A stretch of 38,543 nt of DNA, from the NCBI GenBank assembly GCA_902776475.1, contig CACYQD010000028.1:1-38543 (forward strand), given 5' to 3'. Made by a program: the position numbers and the translations under genes. Shown in pieces: positions 8,134 to 16,505 of the stretch; position 1 is the stretch's first letter; every line of letters begins with the position of its first letter. The notes under the pieces were generated by a model. It made no database searches and was not told the origin of the DNA. It saw only the letters and a program-made list of their open reading frames with translations. Source of the DNA: an uncultured Prevotellaceae bacterium (GTDB lineage Bacteria; Bacteroidota; Bacteroidia; Bacteroidales; Bacteroidaceae).

Positions 8134-10425
8134 ATGGTAAAAATCACGAAAGAAGCGGCTTTGGCATACCACAAGAGCGGCCGCCCGGGAAAAATTGAGG
8201 TCAATCCGACCAAACCTTACCGTACTCAGACAGACTTGAGTCTGGCCTATTCTCCAGGAGTGGCTTATCCGTGCCAGGAGATCCAGGCCAATCCCGACGA
8301 CGCCTACAAGTACACCGACAAAGGCAACCTTGTGGCTGTCATCAGCAATGGCACTGCCGTGCTTGGCCTGGGCGACATCGGTGCCCTCAGCGGAAAGCCG
8401 GTGATGGAAGGCAAGGGCCTGCTGTTTAAGATCTACGGCGGTATCGACGTCTTCGATATCGAGGTGGCCGAAAAAGACCCCGAGAAATTCTGTGAGGCTG
8501 TGGAGAAGATCGCTCCCACCTTCGGTGGCATCAACCTGGAAGACATCAAGGCTCCGGAGTGCTTCTATATCGAGGAGCGCCTGAAGCGCACGCTCGACAT
8601 TCCCGTCATGCACGACGACCAGCACGGAACGGCCATCATCTCCGCAGCAGGTCTGAAAAACGCGCTTGAGGTGAACGGCAAGGATATCAGCAAGGTCAGG
8701 ATCGTCGTCAATGGCGCCGGTGCTGCCGCCATCTCGTGTACCAAACTCTACATCGCCCTTGGAGCGAAGAAGGAAAACATCCTGATGCTCGACTCCAAAG
8801 GTGTGATCACCAGCGAGCGAACAGACCTGAATGAGCAGAAGCGTTTCTTCGCCACGGACCGCACCGACGTGCACACCTTGGAGGAAGCCGTGCGCGATGC
8901 CGATGTCTTCGTCGGCCTGTCGAAAGGCAACGTGCTGACAAAAGACATGGTGCGCTCGATGGCCAAGGACCCCATCGTCTTTGCACTGGCCAACCCTGTT
9001 CCGGAGATTTCCTACGAAGATGCCATGGAATCCCGTCCCGACGTGCTGATGTCCACTGGACGTTCAGACTATCCCAACCAGATCAACAACGTCATCGGCT
9101 TCCCCTATATTTTCCGAGGAGCTCTTGATGTGCATGCACGAGCCATCAACGAGGAGATGAAGATGGCCGCCGTGCTGGCCATCGCCGAACTGGCCAAGCA
9201 ACCTGTCCCCGATGTGGTAAACGATATATATAAGGTGAACAACCTCACGTTCGGTCCGTCCTATTTCATTCCGAAGCCCGTCGATCCGCGGCTCATCACC
9301 GAAGTATCGGCCGCCGTGGCCAAAGCTGCCATCGACAGCGGTGTGGCACGGCACATCATCACCGACTGGGAAGAGTACAAAAACAACCTTCGCCAGATGC
9401 TCGGTCTTCAGACCAAGGTGACACGCAAGCTCTACGACACCGCCCGTGCCCATCCGCAGCGCGTGGTGTTCGCCGAAGGCATCCATCCCACCATGCTCCG
9501 TGCCGCCGTGCAAGCCAAGGCTGAAGGCATCTGTGAGCCCATCCTGCTGGGCAACGACGAGCGCATCGAGAAACTGGCAGCGCAGCTCGACCTCAACCTG
9601 GAGGGAATAGAGATCGTCAACCTCCGCCATGACCGCGAGGCAGAGCGCCGCGAGCGATATGCACGCATCCTGACTGAGAAGCGCCAGCGCGACGGCTACA
9701 CCTTCGAGGAAGCCAACGACAAGATGTTTGAACGCAACTATTTCGGCATGATGATGGTGGAAACCGGAGATGCCGACGCCTTCATCACCGGTCTCTACAC
9801 GAAATACTCCAACACGCTGAAGGTGGTGAAGGAAATCATCGGCGTTCGCCCCGAGTTCAATACGTTCGGCACGATGCACATCCTCAATTCCAAGCGAGGC
9901 ACCTTCTTCGTGGCCGACACGTTGATCAACAACGATCCCGACACCGACAAACTGGTTGATATCGCCAAACTGGCCTCGACAGCCGTGCATTTCTTCAACG
10001 TGAATCCCAAGATAGCCCTCATCAGCCACTCCAATTTCGGTTCCGACCAGTCGGAGGGAAGCCGGAAAGTGAGGGAAGCTGTCGCCAAGATCCACGAGCA
10101 GATGCCCGACCTGCCGATTGACGGCGAGATGCAGATCAGCACGGCACTCGACCGGGAGCTGCGCGACACGCTTTATCCTTTCAACCGTCTGCGCGGCATG
10201 GATGTGAACACGCTGATTTTCCCCAACCTGACCAGTGCCCGCTCGTCGTATAAGATGCTGCAGGCCCTGGAGCCCGACATCGAGATTATCGGTCCGATCC
10301 AAATGGGTCTGAACAAAGCCATCCATTTCGCCGACTATGGCAGTTCGGTGCGCGACGTGGTGAGCATCACTGCCGTCGCCGTCATCGATGCTTATGTCGA
10401 TAAGATCAAGAGAAGTTATATTTGA
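8134..10425 (+). CDS. maeB: NADP-type malic enzyme with phosphotransacetylase-like domain
   Basis: A 763-residue cytoplasmic fusion that converts malate to pyruvate and CO2 with reduction of NAD(P). The malic enzyme N-terminal domain is at about 1-165, with Y39 in [11 protein letters not shown]94 in [13 protein letters not shown] and the metal-site segment MHDDQHGTA (159-167). A Rossmann domain (about 166-410) carries NGAGAAA (193-199). The C-terminal part (about 428-763) is PTA-like, starting near [16 protein letters not shown]; in MaeB proteins it is generally regulatory (acetyl-CoA sensing) rather than active. Length is normal. A TAATTTTG box at 8040-8047 is the likely -7 element, with a weak -33. 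The MBL gene follows after 18 bases and is probably co-transcribed. Confidence 0.95.
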   Translation: MVKITKEAALAYHKSGRPGKIEVNPTKPYRTQTDLSLAYSPGVAYPCQEIQANPDDAYKYTDKGNLVAVISNGTAVLGLGDIGALSGKPVMEGKGLLFKIYGGIDVFDIEVAEKDPEKFCEAVEKIAPTFGGINLEDIKAPECFYIEERLKRTLDIPVMHDDQHGTAIISAAGLKNALEVNGKDISKVRIVVNGAGAAAISCTKLYIALGAKKENILMLDSKGVITSERTDLNEQKRFFATDRTDVHTLEEAVRDADVFVGLSKGNVLTKDMVRSMAKDPIVFALANPVPEISYEDAMESRPDVLMSTGRSDYPNQINNVIGFPYIFRGALDVHARAINEEMKMAAVLAIAELAKQPVPDVVNDIYKVNNLTFGPSYFIPKPVDPRLITEVSAAVAKAAIDSGVARHIITDWEEYKNNLRQMLGLQTKVTRKLYDTARAHPQRVVFAEGIHPTMLRAAVQAKAEGICEPILLGNDERIEKLAAQLDLNLEGIEIVNLRHDREAERRERYARILTEKRQRDGYTFEEANDKMFERNYFGMMMVETGDADAFITGLYTKYSNTLKVVKEIIGVRPEFNTFGTMHILNSKRGTFFVADTLINNDPDTDKLVDIAKLASTAVHFFNVNPKIALISHSNFGSDQSEGSRKVREAVAKIHEQMPDLPIDGEMQISTALDRELRDTLYPFNRLRGMDVNTLIFPNLTSARSSYKMLQALEPDIEIIGPIQMGLNKAIHFADYGSSVRDVVSITAVAVIDAYVDKIKRSYI

Positions 10426-10443
10426 CCCGACCCCTGCACCGAC

Positions 10444-11238
10444 ATGGACAATCAAATCACGATATTAGGAACGGGCAATGCGCAAGCCACGCATTGCTAC
10501 AACACCTGTTTTGTGGTCAGAAGCAGTGGCGGACACCTATTGCTCGTTGATGCCGGTGGAGGAAACGGCATCCTTCTGCAACTGGAGAAGGCCGGCATTG
10601 ACTGGAGAGACATCCACGACCTGTATGTCACCCATGCCCATACCGACCACATCCTTGGAGTGGTTTGGATGATGCGCATGGCACTTCAGAAGCAGAATCA
10701 CCTCCGCATCTACAGCCATCGCAAGGTGCTTGACATACTGGTATATCTCAGCCAGCAGCTTCTTCCCCGTAAACAGTCTGACCGGATGGGCACCATCGTG
10801 GAGATGATAGAGGTGCATGATGGTGACCATCTGACCATTGGCGACATGCAGATGCAAGCTTTCGATATCCACTCCACCAAGGAGAAGCAGTTTGGTTTTG
10901 CCATGACACTGCCCGGTGGCGTGCGGCTCACCTGTCTGGGCGACGAGCCCTACAGTGAGGAGAACGAGCGCTACGCCCGTGGCGTGGACTGGTTGATGAG
11001 CGAGGCCTTCTGCGTCTATGATGACCGTGAGCGCTTCAAGCCCTACGAGAAGCATCACAGCACTGCCATCGACGCAGCCCGTCTTGCCCAGCAGCTCAAC
11101 GTGCGCAACCTCATCCTCTATCATACGGAGGACAAAACCCTCGACACCCGACGGCAGCGCTATGCCGCCGAGGCACAATCCGCCTTCGATGGCCGTGTCA
11201 TCGTTCCCGATGACCTGGAAGTGATTGTCCTGGAATAA
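10444..11238 (+). CDS. MBL-fold metallohydrolase, RNase Z-like
   Basis: A 264-residue cytoplasmic metallo-beta-lactamase-fold protein. It opens with the TILGTGNA loop (about 6-13) seen in RNase Z/ElaC-type enzymes. The metal ligands visible are HAHTDH (64-69), H143 in DIHST, D167 in CLGDEP and H227 in LYHTED; KHH (203-205) may contribute. It is shorter than a typical tRNase Z (about 300 residues) and lacks an obvious exosite, so the general call MBL hydrolase is safer than rnz. The ATG at 10444 is 18 bases after the maeB stop, suggesting one transcript. A terminator follows at 11302-11340. Confidence 0.85.
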   Translation: MDNQITILGTGNAQATHCYNTCFVVRSSGGHLLLVDAGGGNGILLQLEKAGIDWRDIHDLYVTHAHTDHILGVVWMMRMALQKQNHLRIYSHRKVLDILVYLSQQLLPRKQSDRMGTIVEMIEVHDGDHLTIGDMQMQAFDIHSTKEKQFGFAMTLPGGVRLTCLGDEPYSEENERYARGVDWLMSEAFCVYDDRERFKPYEKHHSTAIDAARLAQQLNVRNLILYHTEDKTLDTRRQRYAAEAQSAFDGRVIVPDDLEVIVLE

Positions 11239-11301
11239 AAACAGAGGTTGAGAATCAAACCGGAAACAATAACCCAACCGGGGGTTGAGAATCATAAAAA
11301 G

Positions 11302-11340
11302 TGGCTCATTCGCTTATTGCGGGTGAGCCATCTCTTTTTT
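11302..11340 (+). terminator. terminator after MBL hydrolase, overlapping the alkD-like 3' end
   Basis: A 7-bp stem pairs TGGCTCA (11302-11308) with TGAGCCA (11324-11330), followed by TCTCTTTTTT (11331-11340). AAAAA precedes it, so it may work on both strands. Its right arm and T-run lie inside the last codons of the opposite-strand DNA glycosylase gene, which ends at 11314. Confidence 0.7.
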
Positions 11341-12087
11341 GAACGCCAGCCATGAGGCCCGTTCCTCTTCACTCATGAGTTCAATGGCATAGCGAAGGGC
11401 CGTTCGAGGCATCTCATGGGCATGTTGGCGGAGGAAATCACGGAGAAGTTCGATATCGACACGTTTGCCGACCTCGCGCAGCATCCATCCCACGGCCTTG
11501 TGCATCAGGTCATGGGGATGATGCAAGTGTATCTCCGCATACCGCAGACACCATGACGGGTCTCCTTGTTGGGTGGTCTTCCATGTGCAGACGATGCTCA
11601 TACGCTGTCGCCATAGGCTGTCGCTGTGAGCTAATTCATCGAGCAGCAGCCGTTTATCACCCATTTCTGAAGGCAGCAACAACCAGTAGCCTAAAATCTT
11701 CGGAGCAGAGAGATCGACCAAATCCCAATTGTTGGCATAGTCAGCGTACTCCACATACATCCTCACGATGGAATCCCGTCCCCGTATGGCTTCAGCATCA
11801 TCACGCAGCCGTTTGGTGGACAGACGGCTGAACTTGTCAACGAGTATCAGCAGTCCGCAAAGCCGCACCTCATGCCAGCGGGATGTCAGCAGTTCCGGCA
11901 CCTCACTAAACGGGAAGTCTCTCGGCACGGCCTTCACCACCTCACGGGTCTGCGGCACCTTGACACCAAGAAACTCGTCGCCTTCTCCATATTCACCTGG
12001 ACCTGTCTTGAAAAAACGCATCAGTATCTGCCGTTGCTTCTCATCATGCAACGACTCCATGTATTCTATGATTTCTTTTGCCTTCAT
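11314..12087 (-). CDS. AlkD-like DNA alkylation repair glycosylase
   Basis: A 257-residue all-helical HEAT-like repeat protein of the DNA alkylation repair (AlkC/AlkD) family, which removes bulky or cationic N3- and N7-alkylated purines without base flipping. Diagnostic segments are GVKVPQTR (about 41-48), EVRLCGLLIL (about 72-81) and the conserved NNWDLVD (about 118-124), whose Trp and Asp match the catalytic surface of AlkD. No neighbouring repair gene is present. A TACCTTTG -7-like box lies at 12102-12095 without a clear -33. The 3' end overlaps a terminator on the other strand. Confidence 0.88.
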   Translation of the reverse strand: MKAKEIIEYMESLHDEKQRQILMRFFKTGPGEYGEGDEFLGVKVPQTREVVKAVPRDFPFSEVPELLTSRWHEVRLCGLLILVDKFSRLSTKRLRDDAEAIRGRDSIVRMYVEYADYANNWDLVDLSAPKILGYWLLLPSEMGDKRLLLDELAHSDSLWRQRMSIVCTWKTTQQGDPSWCLRYAEIHLHHPHDLMHKAVGWMLREVGKRVDIELLRDFLRQHAHEMPRTALRYAIELMSEEERASWLAFKKEMAHPQ

Positions 12088-12156
12088 CGCAAGGCAAAGG
12101 TAATGGAAAAAATTTGATTATTTTTCTTTTTCCCATCCATATTCCTGATTTTTTTG

Positions 12157-12164
12157 TAGTTTTG
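12157..12164 (+). promoter_or_regulatory. -7 box upstream of the GH43 gene
   Basis: TAGTTTTG fits TAnnTTTG and lies 36 bases before the ATG at 12201. No TTTG-like -33 box is seen at the right distance, so support is moderate. The minus-strand box for the alkD-like gene (12102-12095) is 55 bases away, giving a divergent promoter region. Confidence 0.4.
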
Positions 12165-12200
12165 CATGTAGAATCACAGAAAACCATTCAATCCATCAAA

Positions 12201-13844
12201 ATGAAACACAAAGCCTTAAAAATCGCCACGGCAGCTGTCTGCTGCACCATGATGGCAGTTTCCTGTTCCCAACCGGCAGAAATCGCAAAGCCCAAGCTCA
12301 ACACCGTCGGCAACCCCTACCTCCCGCTATGGGAGCACATCCCCGACGGAGAACCTTATGTATTTGATGATCCTGACCAACCCGGGAAGCAACGCGTCTA
12401 TATTTATGGTTCCCATGACAGCCGCATCACTGACTATTGCGGCAGAGAACTCGTGGTGTGGTCAGCACCCGTGGAAGACCTTAGCCAATGGCGCTACGAC
12501 GGCGAGATCCTGAAAGTGGATAAGAACGCCAAGGGAGAACCGTTTGACACGGCACAGACCGCCGATGTGCTCTTCGCCCCTGACGTGGCGATGGCGACGG
12601 GAGCCGATGGCAAGAAAACCTATTACCTGTATCCCAATGACCAGAATGGCGGACGAAACGGCCTCATCGCCAAGAGTGACCGCCCCAACGGTCCCTTCGA
12701 GGTGTGCAACTGGAGCAAGGAAGACCCCAACATCTGTGACGGCGTGCTCGCATTCGACCCCGCCGTATTCGTTGACGATGATGGACGCGTCTATGGCTAC
12801 TGGGGATTTGAGCAGTCGAACGGCGCAGAACTCGACCCAGCCACGATGGCCACGGTGAAGCCCGGGACGGAGATCGTCAAGGACATGATATCGGGTAAGA
12901 ACCAGCCCGGCAAATTCCGTTTCTTCGAAGCATCCTCCATCCGGAAGATCAAAGACAAGTATGTGTTTATCTACAGCCGGTGGACGGAAAACGGCGAGTT
13001 CGGACTTCCCGACACCAACTACACCCTGGCGTATGCCTACAGCGACAAGCCATTGGGCCCCTGGACCTACGGAGGCACCATCATCGACGGTCGCGCACGG
13101 GAGAAAGACGAGCAAGGTAATGTCATCGCATCAGCAACGGTGTCGGGCAACACCCACGGCAGCATCTGCGAGATCAACGGCAAGTGGTATGTGTTCTACC
13201 ACCGCCAGAGCGGTCTGAATGAGTTTGCCCGTCAGGCCATGGTAGCTCCTATCGATGTAGAAGTGGAGGAAGGCGCAGGAGGTAAGGTGACCATCTCCGA
13301 GGGAGAATACAACTCCGAAGGTTTCGCCACCGACGGACTCGATCCGCTGGAGCGCCACTCTGCCGGCCTCGCCTGCTGGTACACCGGACCGAAAGTAGCT
13401 GAGCACGAATGGCCCAACAACGTGTTTTATGGTTCTTATGTGGCCTCCTCCTACGGCACTGACGACAAATTTGATGCCCCCTACGACCTGCGCAACAATA
13501 CCAACCCAGTGGTGAACAACACCGATGGATCGATTGTGGGATACAAGTATTTCAATTTCACCGCCACCCAAGGGAAGAAGGACGTCAAGCTGCGTCTCCG
13601 ACTGATACCTGAAGGCATCGACGGCACAATCGAGGTGATGGCAGACCGGCCCTGGACCTCTCAAGGCGGCAAGTCGCTCGGCACCATCTCATTGAAAGCC
13701 GACATGCCCAAGTCCTCCACAGAGTTGACAGCCGACCTCCCCGCCCTTGCCGAGATGACCGGCAAGCACGCCATCTTCTTTGTCTTCTCCTCTGAGACGA
13801 AAGAGAAATCTCTCTGCACCCTGGAAGAGTTGGTCTTTGAATAA
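12201..13844 (+). CDS. GH43 family glycoside hydrolase, lipoprotein
   Basis: A 547-residue exported enzyme. The start at 12201 is chosen because it gives a proper lipoprotein signal: MKHKALKIAT, a hydrophobic core, then AVSC with the lipid-anchored Cys at 22. An upstream in-frame ATG (12078) would add a meaningless leader across the promoter. The five-bladed propeller of GH43 (beta-xylosidase, alpha-L-arabinofuranosidase, galactanase) is shown by VFDD (54-57, base region), AFDPAVFVDDDG (184-195, pKa modulator Asp), FFEASS (241-246, likely acid E243) and GNTHGS (316-321). The C-terminal 160 residues look like a beta-sandwich, possibly carbohydrate-binding. The lipid anchor suggests action at the cell surface or periplasm. 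The exact glycosidic bond is not deducible. Confidence 0.88.
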   Translation: MKHKALKIATAAVCCTMMAVSCSQPAEIAKPKLNTVGNPYLPLWEHIPDGEPYVFDDPDQPGKQRVYIYGSHDSRITDYCGRELVVWSAPVEDLSQWRYDGEILKVDKNAKGEPFDTAQTADVLFAPDVAMATGADGKKTYYLYPNDQNGGRNGLIAKSDRPNGPFEVCNWSKEDPNICDGVLAFDPAVFVDDDGRVYGYWGFEQSNGAELDPATMATVKPGTEIVKDMISGKNQPGKFRFFEASSIRKIKDKYVFIYSRWTENGEFGLPDTNYTLAYAYSDKPLGPWTYGGTIIDGRAREKDEQGNVIASATVSGNTHGSICEINGKWYVFYHRQSGLNEFARQAMVAPIDVEVEEGAGGKVTISEGEYNSEGFATDGLDPLERHSAGLACWYTGPKVAEHEWPNNVFYGSYVASSYGTDDKFDAPYDLRNNTNPVVNNTDGSIVGYKYFNFTATQGKKDVKLRLRLIPEGIDGTIEVMADRPWTSQGGKSLGTISLKADMPKSSTELTADLPALAEMTGKHAIFFVFSSETKEKSLCTLEELVFE

Positions 13845-14184
13845 AATCATCGAACTCATGTTACGATGAGCAAAACCATTTCTACGACATAGCGAAGGAA
13901 AGATCATTTCTTGGTTCAAAAAAGAGTCTCGAAATGATCTTTTCTTTTATTGATGGTGTTTTTTATCTTTTCAGGCAAGGACCGCTTAGAGGTTTCGAAG
14001 CAGGACCTGTACTGATTTTCTATGTTTAGTTGTCATTGTATGATTGTTCTCAACTTTCTCAAGTTGAAAGGAGTGCAGGTGTGCGGTAGTATTGGAATGT
14101 AGACAAAGGTAGCAACACTTTTTTTCCTATTTTTGTGTCACAAAAACAATTGGTCAACGTACTAATAACAGAGAAAGAGAAAAA
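13845..14184. other. 340-base intergenic region
   Basis: It holds a strong terminator (13899-13950) for the GH43 gene and a TATTTTTG -7-like box (14128-14135) before the sigma-factor gene, without a recognisable -33. Between them (13951-14127) I see no ORF with coding character and no RNA gene. Confidence 0.6.
13899..13950 (+). terminator. terminator after GH43 gene
   Basis: A perfect 12-bp stem: AAAGATCATTTC (13899-13910) with GAAATGATCTTT (13931-13942), a 20-base loop, and then TCTTTTAT. It lies 54 bases after the GH43 stop. Confidence 0.8.
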
Positions 14185-14655
14185 ATGACAACGGAAACGT
14201 TCAAAAAAGAAGCACAACGCATACGAACGGCGCTCGTCAGACAAGCATTCGGAATACTACGCGATTCCGAAGAGGCTGAGGACGTGGTGCAAGACGTTCT
14301 GCTACGGCTTTGGCAAATGAGGGACCAGCTCAAGATGCCTATCGAACCGTTGGCGAAAGTGCTCACACGAAACCGTTGCATTGACCTCGTCAGACGAAAG
14401 AAGCCCATCGCGGAAATCAACATTGCAGACTTCCAAGAGGGCAACGAGGCACTACATGAACGCATTGAGCGGATGATGAAGGTGATAGAAACCCTACCGG
14501 ACCTACAGCAGACCATTCTTCGTCTGCGTCATATGGAAGGGATGGATTCAAAAGAGATTGCCGACCTGACGGGTTCAACGGAGGCTGCCGTAAGGAAAGC
14601 CCTGAGCCGAGCCAGGCAGGCAGTAAGAGATAAATTCAACGGATATGAGAAATGA
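14185..14655 (+). CDS. ECF-type RNA polymerase sigma factor
   Basis: A 156-residue sigma-70 family factor of the extracytoplasmic function group. Region 2 (about 8-75) contains ILRDSEEAEDVVQDVLLRLW, the standard core-binding and -10-reading segment. Region 4 (about 95-150) contains LPDLQQTILRLRHMEGMDSKEIA and the helix-turn-helix ending in AVRKALSRARQ. Region 3 is absent, as expected. It overlaps the next gene by 11 bases, which points to translational coupling with a membrane protein of anti-sigma type. It is the first gene of a four-gene operon ending at the 16452 terminator. The stimulus is not visible. Confidence 0.92.
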   Translation: MTTETFKKEAQRIRTALVRQAFGILRDSEEAEDVVQDVLLRLWQMRDQLKMPIEPLAKVLTRNRCIDLVRRKKPIAEINIADFQEGNEALHERIERMMKVIETLPDLQQTILRLRHMEGMDSKEIADLTGSTEAAVRKALSRARQAVRDKFNGYEK

Positions 14656-15055
14656 CCTGAAAATAAGAACACTGACAGAGCGGTTTTTCGACGGTGAGAC
14701 ATCGCTCGCTGAAGAACAGGAACTCTACAGGCTGTATCATGAAGGCGATGTGCCCGAAGATCTGTTGCAATATAAGGAACTGTTCAGCGGTTTCGAGGAC
14801 ATCCGCCTGCCCCAACAGAAGGCGTCAAGTCATCAATGGAGATGGATTATTGGCATTGCTGCATCCATAACGATATTGTTTGCCGTCGGCACCACACTTC
14901 TTACGAGAAATAGCAAGGATGAGTGCGTAGCTTATATTTACGGAGAGAAATGCACAGACCAGACCATCGTGATGCAGCACATGCAGTCAGCCCTCGATGA
15001 AATGGACAATGTCTCTACCGTAGATGAACAGATGCGAGACTTTTTTTCTGAATAA
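14645..15055 (+). CDS. putative anti-sigma factor, single-pass membrane protein
   Basis: A 136-residue protein that overlaps the end of the sigma-factor gene by 11 bases. Residues 1-60 are charged and helical (RTLTERFFDGETSLAEEQEL), like the N-terminal cytoplasmic part of Bacteroidota anti-sigma proteins. One membrane helix lies at about 66-86 (WRWIIGIAASITILFAVG). A short extracytoplasmic tail of about 50 residues has two Cys. It has no FecR or ASD-family signature I can name and is shorter than FecR-like anti-sigmas. The role is inferred from position, overlap and topology only. Confidence 0.6.
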   Translation: MRNDLKIRTLTERFFDGETSLAEEQELYRLYHEGDVPEDLLQYKELFSGFEDIRLPQQKASSHQWRWIIGIAASITILFAVGTTLLTRNSKDECVAYIYGEKCTDQTIVMQHMQSALDEMDNVSTVDEQMRDFFSE

Positions 15056-15058
15056 CAT

Positions 15059-15065
15059 AAAGGAG
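15059..15065 (+). promoter_or_regulatory. Shine-Dalgarno site of the DUF6108-like gene
   Basis: AAAGGAG ends 8 bases before the ATG at 15074. Strong Shine-Dalgarno sites are rare in Bacteroidota, and the other genes here mostly lack one, so this site supports the start choice and may give this gene higher expression within the operon. Confidence 0.6.
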
Positions 15066-15073
15066 ACAAAGAT

Positions 15074-15523
15074 ATGAAACAACTACTGACGACACTCCTC
15101 TTCCTCCTGACAACAGGATATGCAGCAGCCCAACAAGGACTGGCCATCAACGAATTGTTCAGCGGGAACATTATTCCCAAGGAACGAATGGTGGAGACGC
15201 GTATAAGGGGACGGATGCTGACAGACTATAAGATGAGTCTGTTCCGAAGTTTGAAATGCAAGGTGAGCAAGGAGGAATTAGACAAAATCAATGCCCTCGT
15301 GCATCAGGACATAGCTTCGTATAAGACAACAGAATACCTGGCAGATGAACGTCACAAACGTTCCACCACCCTCATGGTACAGTTAGCCAAAAAGGGAAAG
15401 ACTTACTGCTATATTTGCCAGAAGGTAGAAACCGAGGGCAAAGAATGGGTGGTCACCCTCATCTATATAGAGAGTACGGTGAAAACACTGTCTGAACTAA
15501 GGAAAATGTTTAATAATAAATAA
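15074..15523 (+). CDS. DUF6108-like small exported protein
   Basis: A 149-residue protein with a signal peptide at about 1-19 (LLTTLLFLLTTGYAAA, then QQGLAIN). The mature part is about 130 residues, mixed alpha/beta, with conserved-looking INELFSG and ETRIRGRMLTDYKMSLFRSL segments and an internal Cys pair (CYIC). I believe it belongs to DUF6108, known from Bacteroidales ECF sigma operons, but no function is established. It sits between the putative anti-sigma gene and an outer-membrane barrel gene, with a clear ribosome binding site. Confidence 0.6.
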   Translation: MKQLLTTLLFLLTTGYAAAQQGLAINELFSGNIIPKERMVETRIRGRMLTDYKMSLFRSLKCKVSKEELDKINALVHQDIASYKTTEYLADERHKRSTTLMVQLAKKGKTYCYICQKVETEGKEWVVTLIYIESTVKTLSELRKMFNNK

Positions 15524-15532
15524 GAACTGTTT

Positions 15533-16411
15533 ATGATGAGAATTTTAATTGCAACAATGATGATGATGGCAACTTCCGCTTTTGCCGCAGAAAACGACAC
15601 CCTGATTATTGAGAAACCACAGCGTGTAATCATCATTACAGGCGACTCCCTACAGTCTATTCGTGTGAAAGGCAAAGAGGGCGACAACCAGTTTGACTAC
15701 CAAAACACCATTCAACTATTAGATAGCAACTATATCAGTACCGAGACTTATAACAATACGTTGTGGGACCTTATGCCTTTCATGAAGAAAAAGGACAGTG
15801 AGAAGCGCGGCAACATGGAATTTGACCTCATCGCAAGTCTCGGCGTAGGCTTCACTACTGCCGTGGGAACAGCCGACGGTGTGAGCATTCCTGTAGGCCC
15901 CTCATGGGAATTCATGTGGGACATTGCCCAGATCAAAATACGTCCGTGGAAGGAACGCAACCATTATTTCAATACGGGCATTGGACTCGACTGGCGTAAT
16001 TACCGCATGACCGACCAGAACCGTTTTGTGGAACAGGCCGACGGGCAGATTGTCGTAGCCCCTTATCCAGAGGGCAGCAACCCTAAATTCTCGCGCATCA
16101 AGGTGCTTAGCTTGACTGTTCCTTTCACTTACAGTTATTATCCTTACAATCATGGACTGTTTAGAGGCTTTGAATTGGGATTAGTGCTGAATCACAATGT
16201 CTATAGCAGCATCAAGACCCGCTATAGCGTCAACGGAGAGAATCAGAAGGATTTCACGAAGGGACTGCATAAGAATCCCGTCACGGTGGATTTCATGGTG
16301 AAGTTGCAAATGAATCATTTCGGCTTCTATGCCAAATACAGTCCCTGCAATGTGCTTGATACGGCGTATGGTCCGAAGTTCAAGTCCGTATCCTTTGGTA
16401 TCTATTTCTAA
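15533..16411 (+). CDS. outer-membrane beta-barrel protein of the sigma operon
   Basis: A 292-residue exported protein. The signal peptide is about 1-19 (TMMMMATSAFA, then AENDT). Residues 20-90 form a soluble-looking N-terminal part. Residues 95-292 show alternating strands with aromatic girdles (FDLIASLGVGFTT, YFNTGIGLDWRNYRM, VPFTYSYYPYN) and end in SVSFGIYF, a typical C-terminal barrel strand with terminal Phe. It is probably an 8-10-stranded PorT/OmpW-like barrel. It is the last gene of the sigma-factor operon, nine bases after the DUF6108-like gene, and may be the target or sensor of the system. No ligand is recognisable. Confidence 0.65.
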   Translation: MMRILIATMMMMATSAFAAENDTLIIEKPQRVIIITGDSLQSIRVKGKEGDNQFDYQNTIQLLDSNYISTETYNNTLWDLMPFMKKKDSEKRGNMEFDLIASLGVGFTTAVGTADGVSIPVGPSWEFMWDIAQIKIRPWKERNHYFNTGIGLDWRNYRMTDQNRFVEQADGQIVVAPYPEGSNPKFSRIKVLSLTVPFTYSYYPYNHGLFRGFELGLVLNHNVYSSIKTRYSVNGENQKDFTKGLHKNPVTVDFMVKLQMNHFGFYAKYSPCNVLDTAYGPKFKSVSFGIYF

Positions 16412-16451
16412 AAAAACAGTGTATCAGACCGTTTTTCGGCCTACCCCAAGA

Positions 16452-16487
16452 AAAAAGCCTATAGAGCGGTCGCTCTATAGGCTTTTT
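16452..16487. terminator. bidirectional terminator, perfect palindrome
   Basis: A perfect 17-bp inverted repeat with a two-base loop (16452-16468 and 16471-16487), flanked by A-runs on one side and T-runs on the other. It sits between the convergent sigma-factor operon (ends 16411) and nqr operon (ends 16506) and should stop transcription from both sides. Confidence 0.88.
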
Positions 16488-16505
16488 GATGATGTGGAGT
16501 TCGGA

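Noticed and set aside
7969-8874. A 301-codon open frame on the minus strand between the fucosidase and maeB.
   Set aside because: Most of it overlaps maeB, and its end part runs through the divergent promoter region.
9064-10455. A 463-codon open frame on the minus strand opposite maeB.
   Set aside because: Shadow of the malic enzyme gene; low-complexity His, Val and Gly content and no recognisable domain.
12078-12200. N-terminal extension of the GH43 gene to an upstream ATG.
   Set aside because: It would cover the -7 box and the start of the opposite gene, and would place the lipoprotein signal peptide inside the protein.
6582-13844. A polysaccharide utilisation locus built around the GH29 and GH43 genes.
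   Set aside because: No SusC/SusD pair or hybrid regulator lies nearby, and the two genes are separated by housekeeping genes on both strands.
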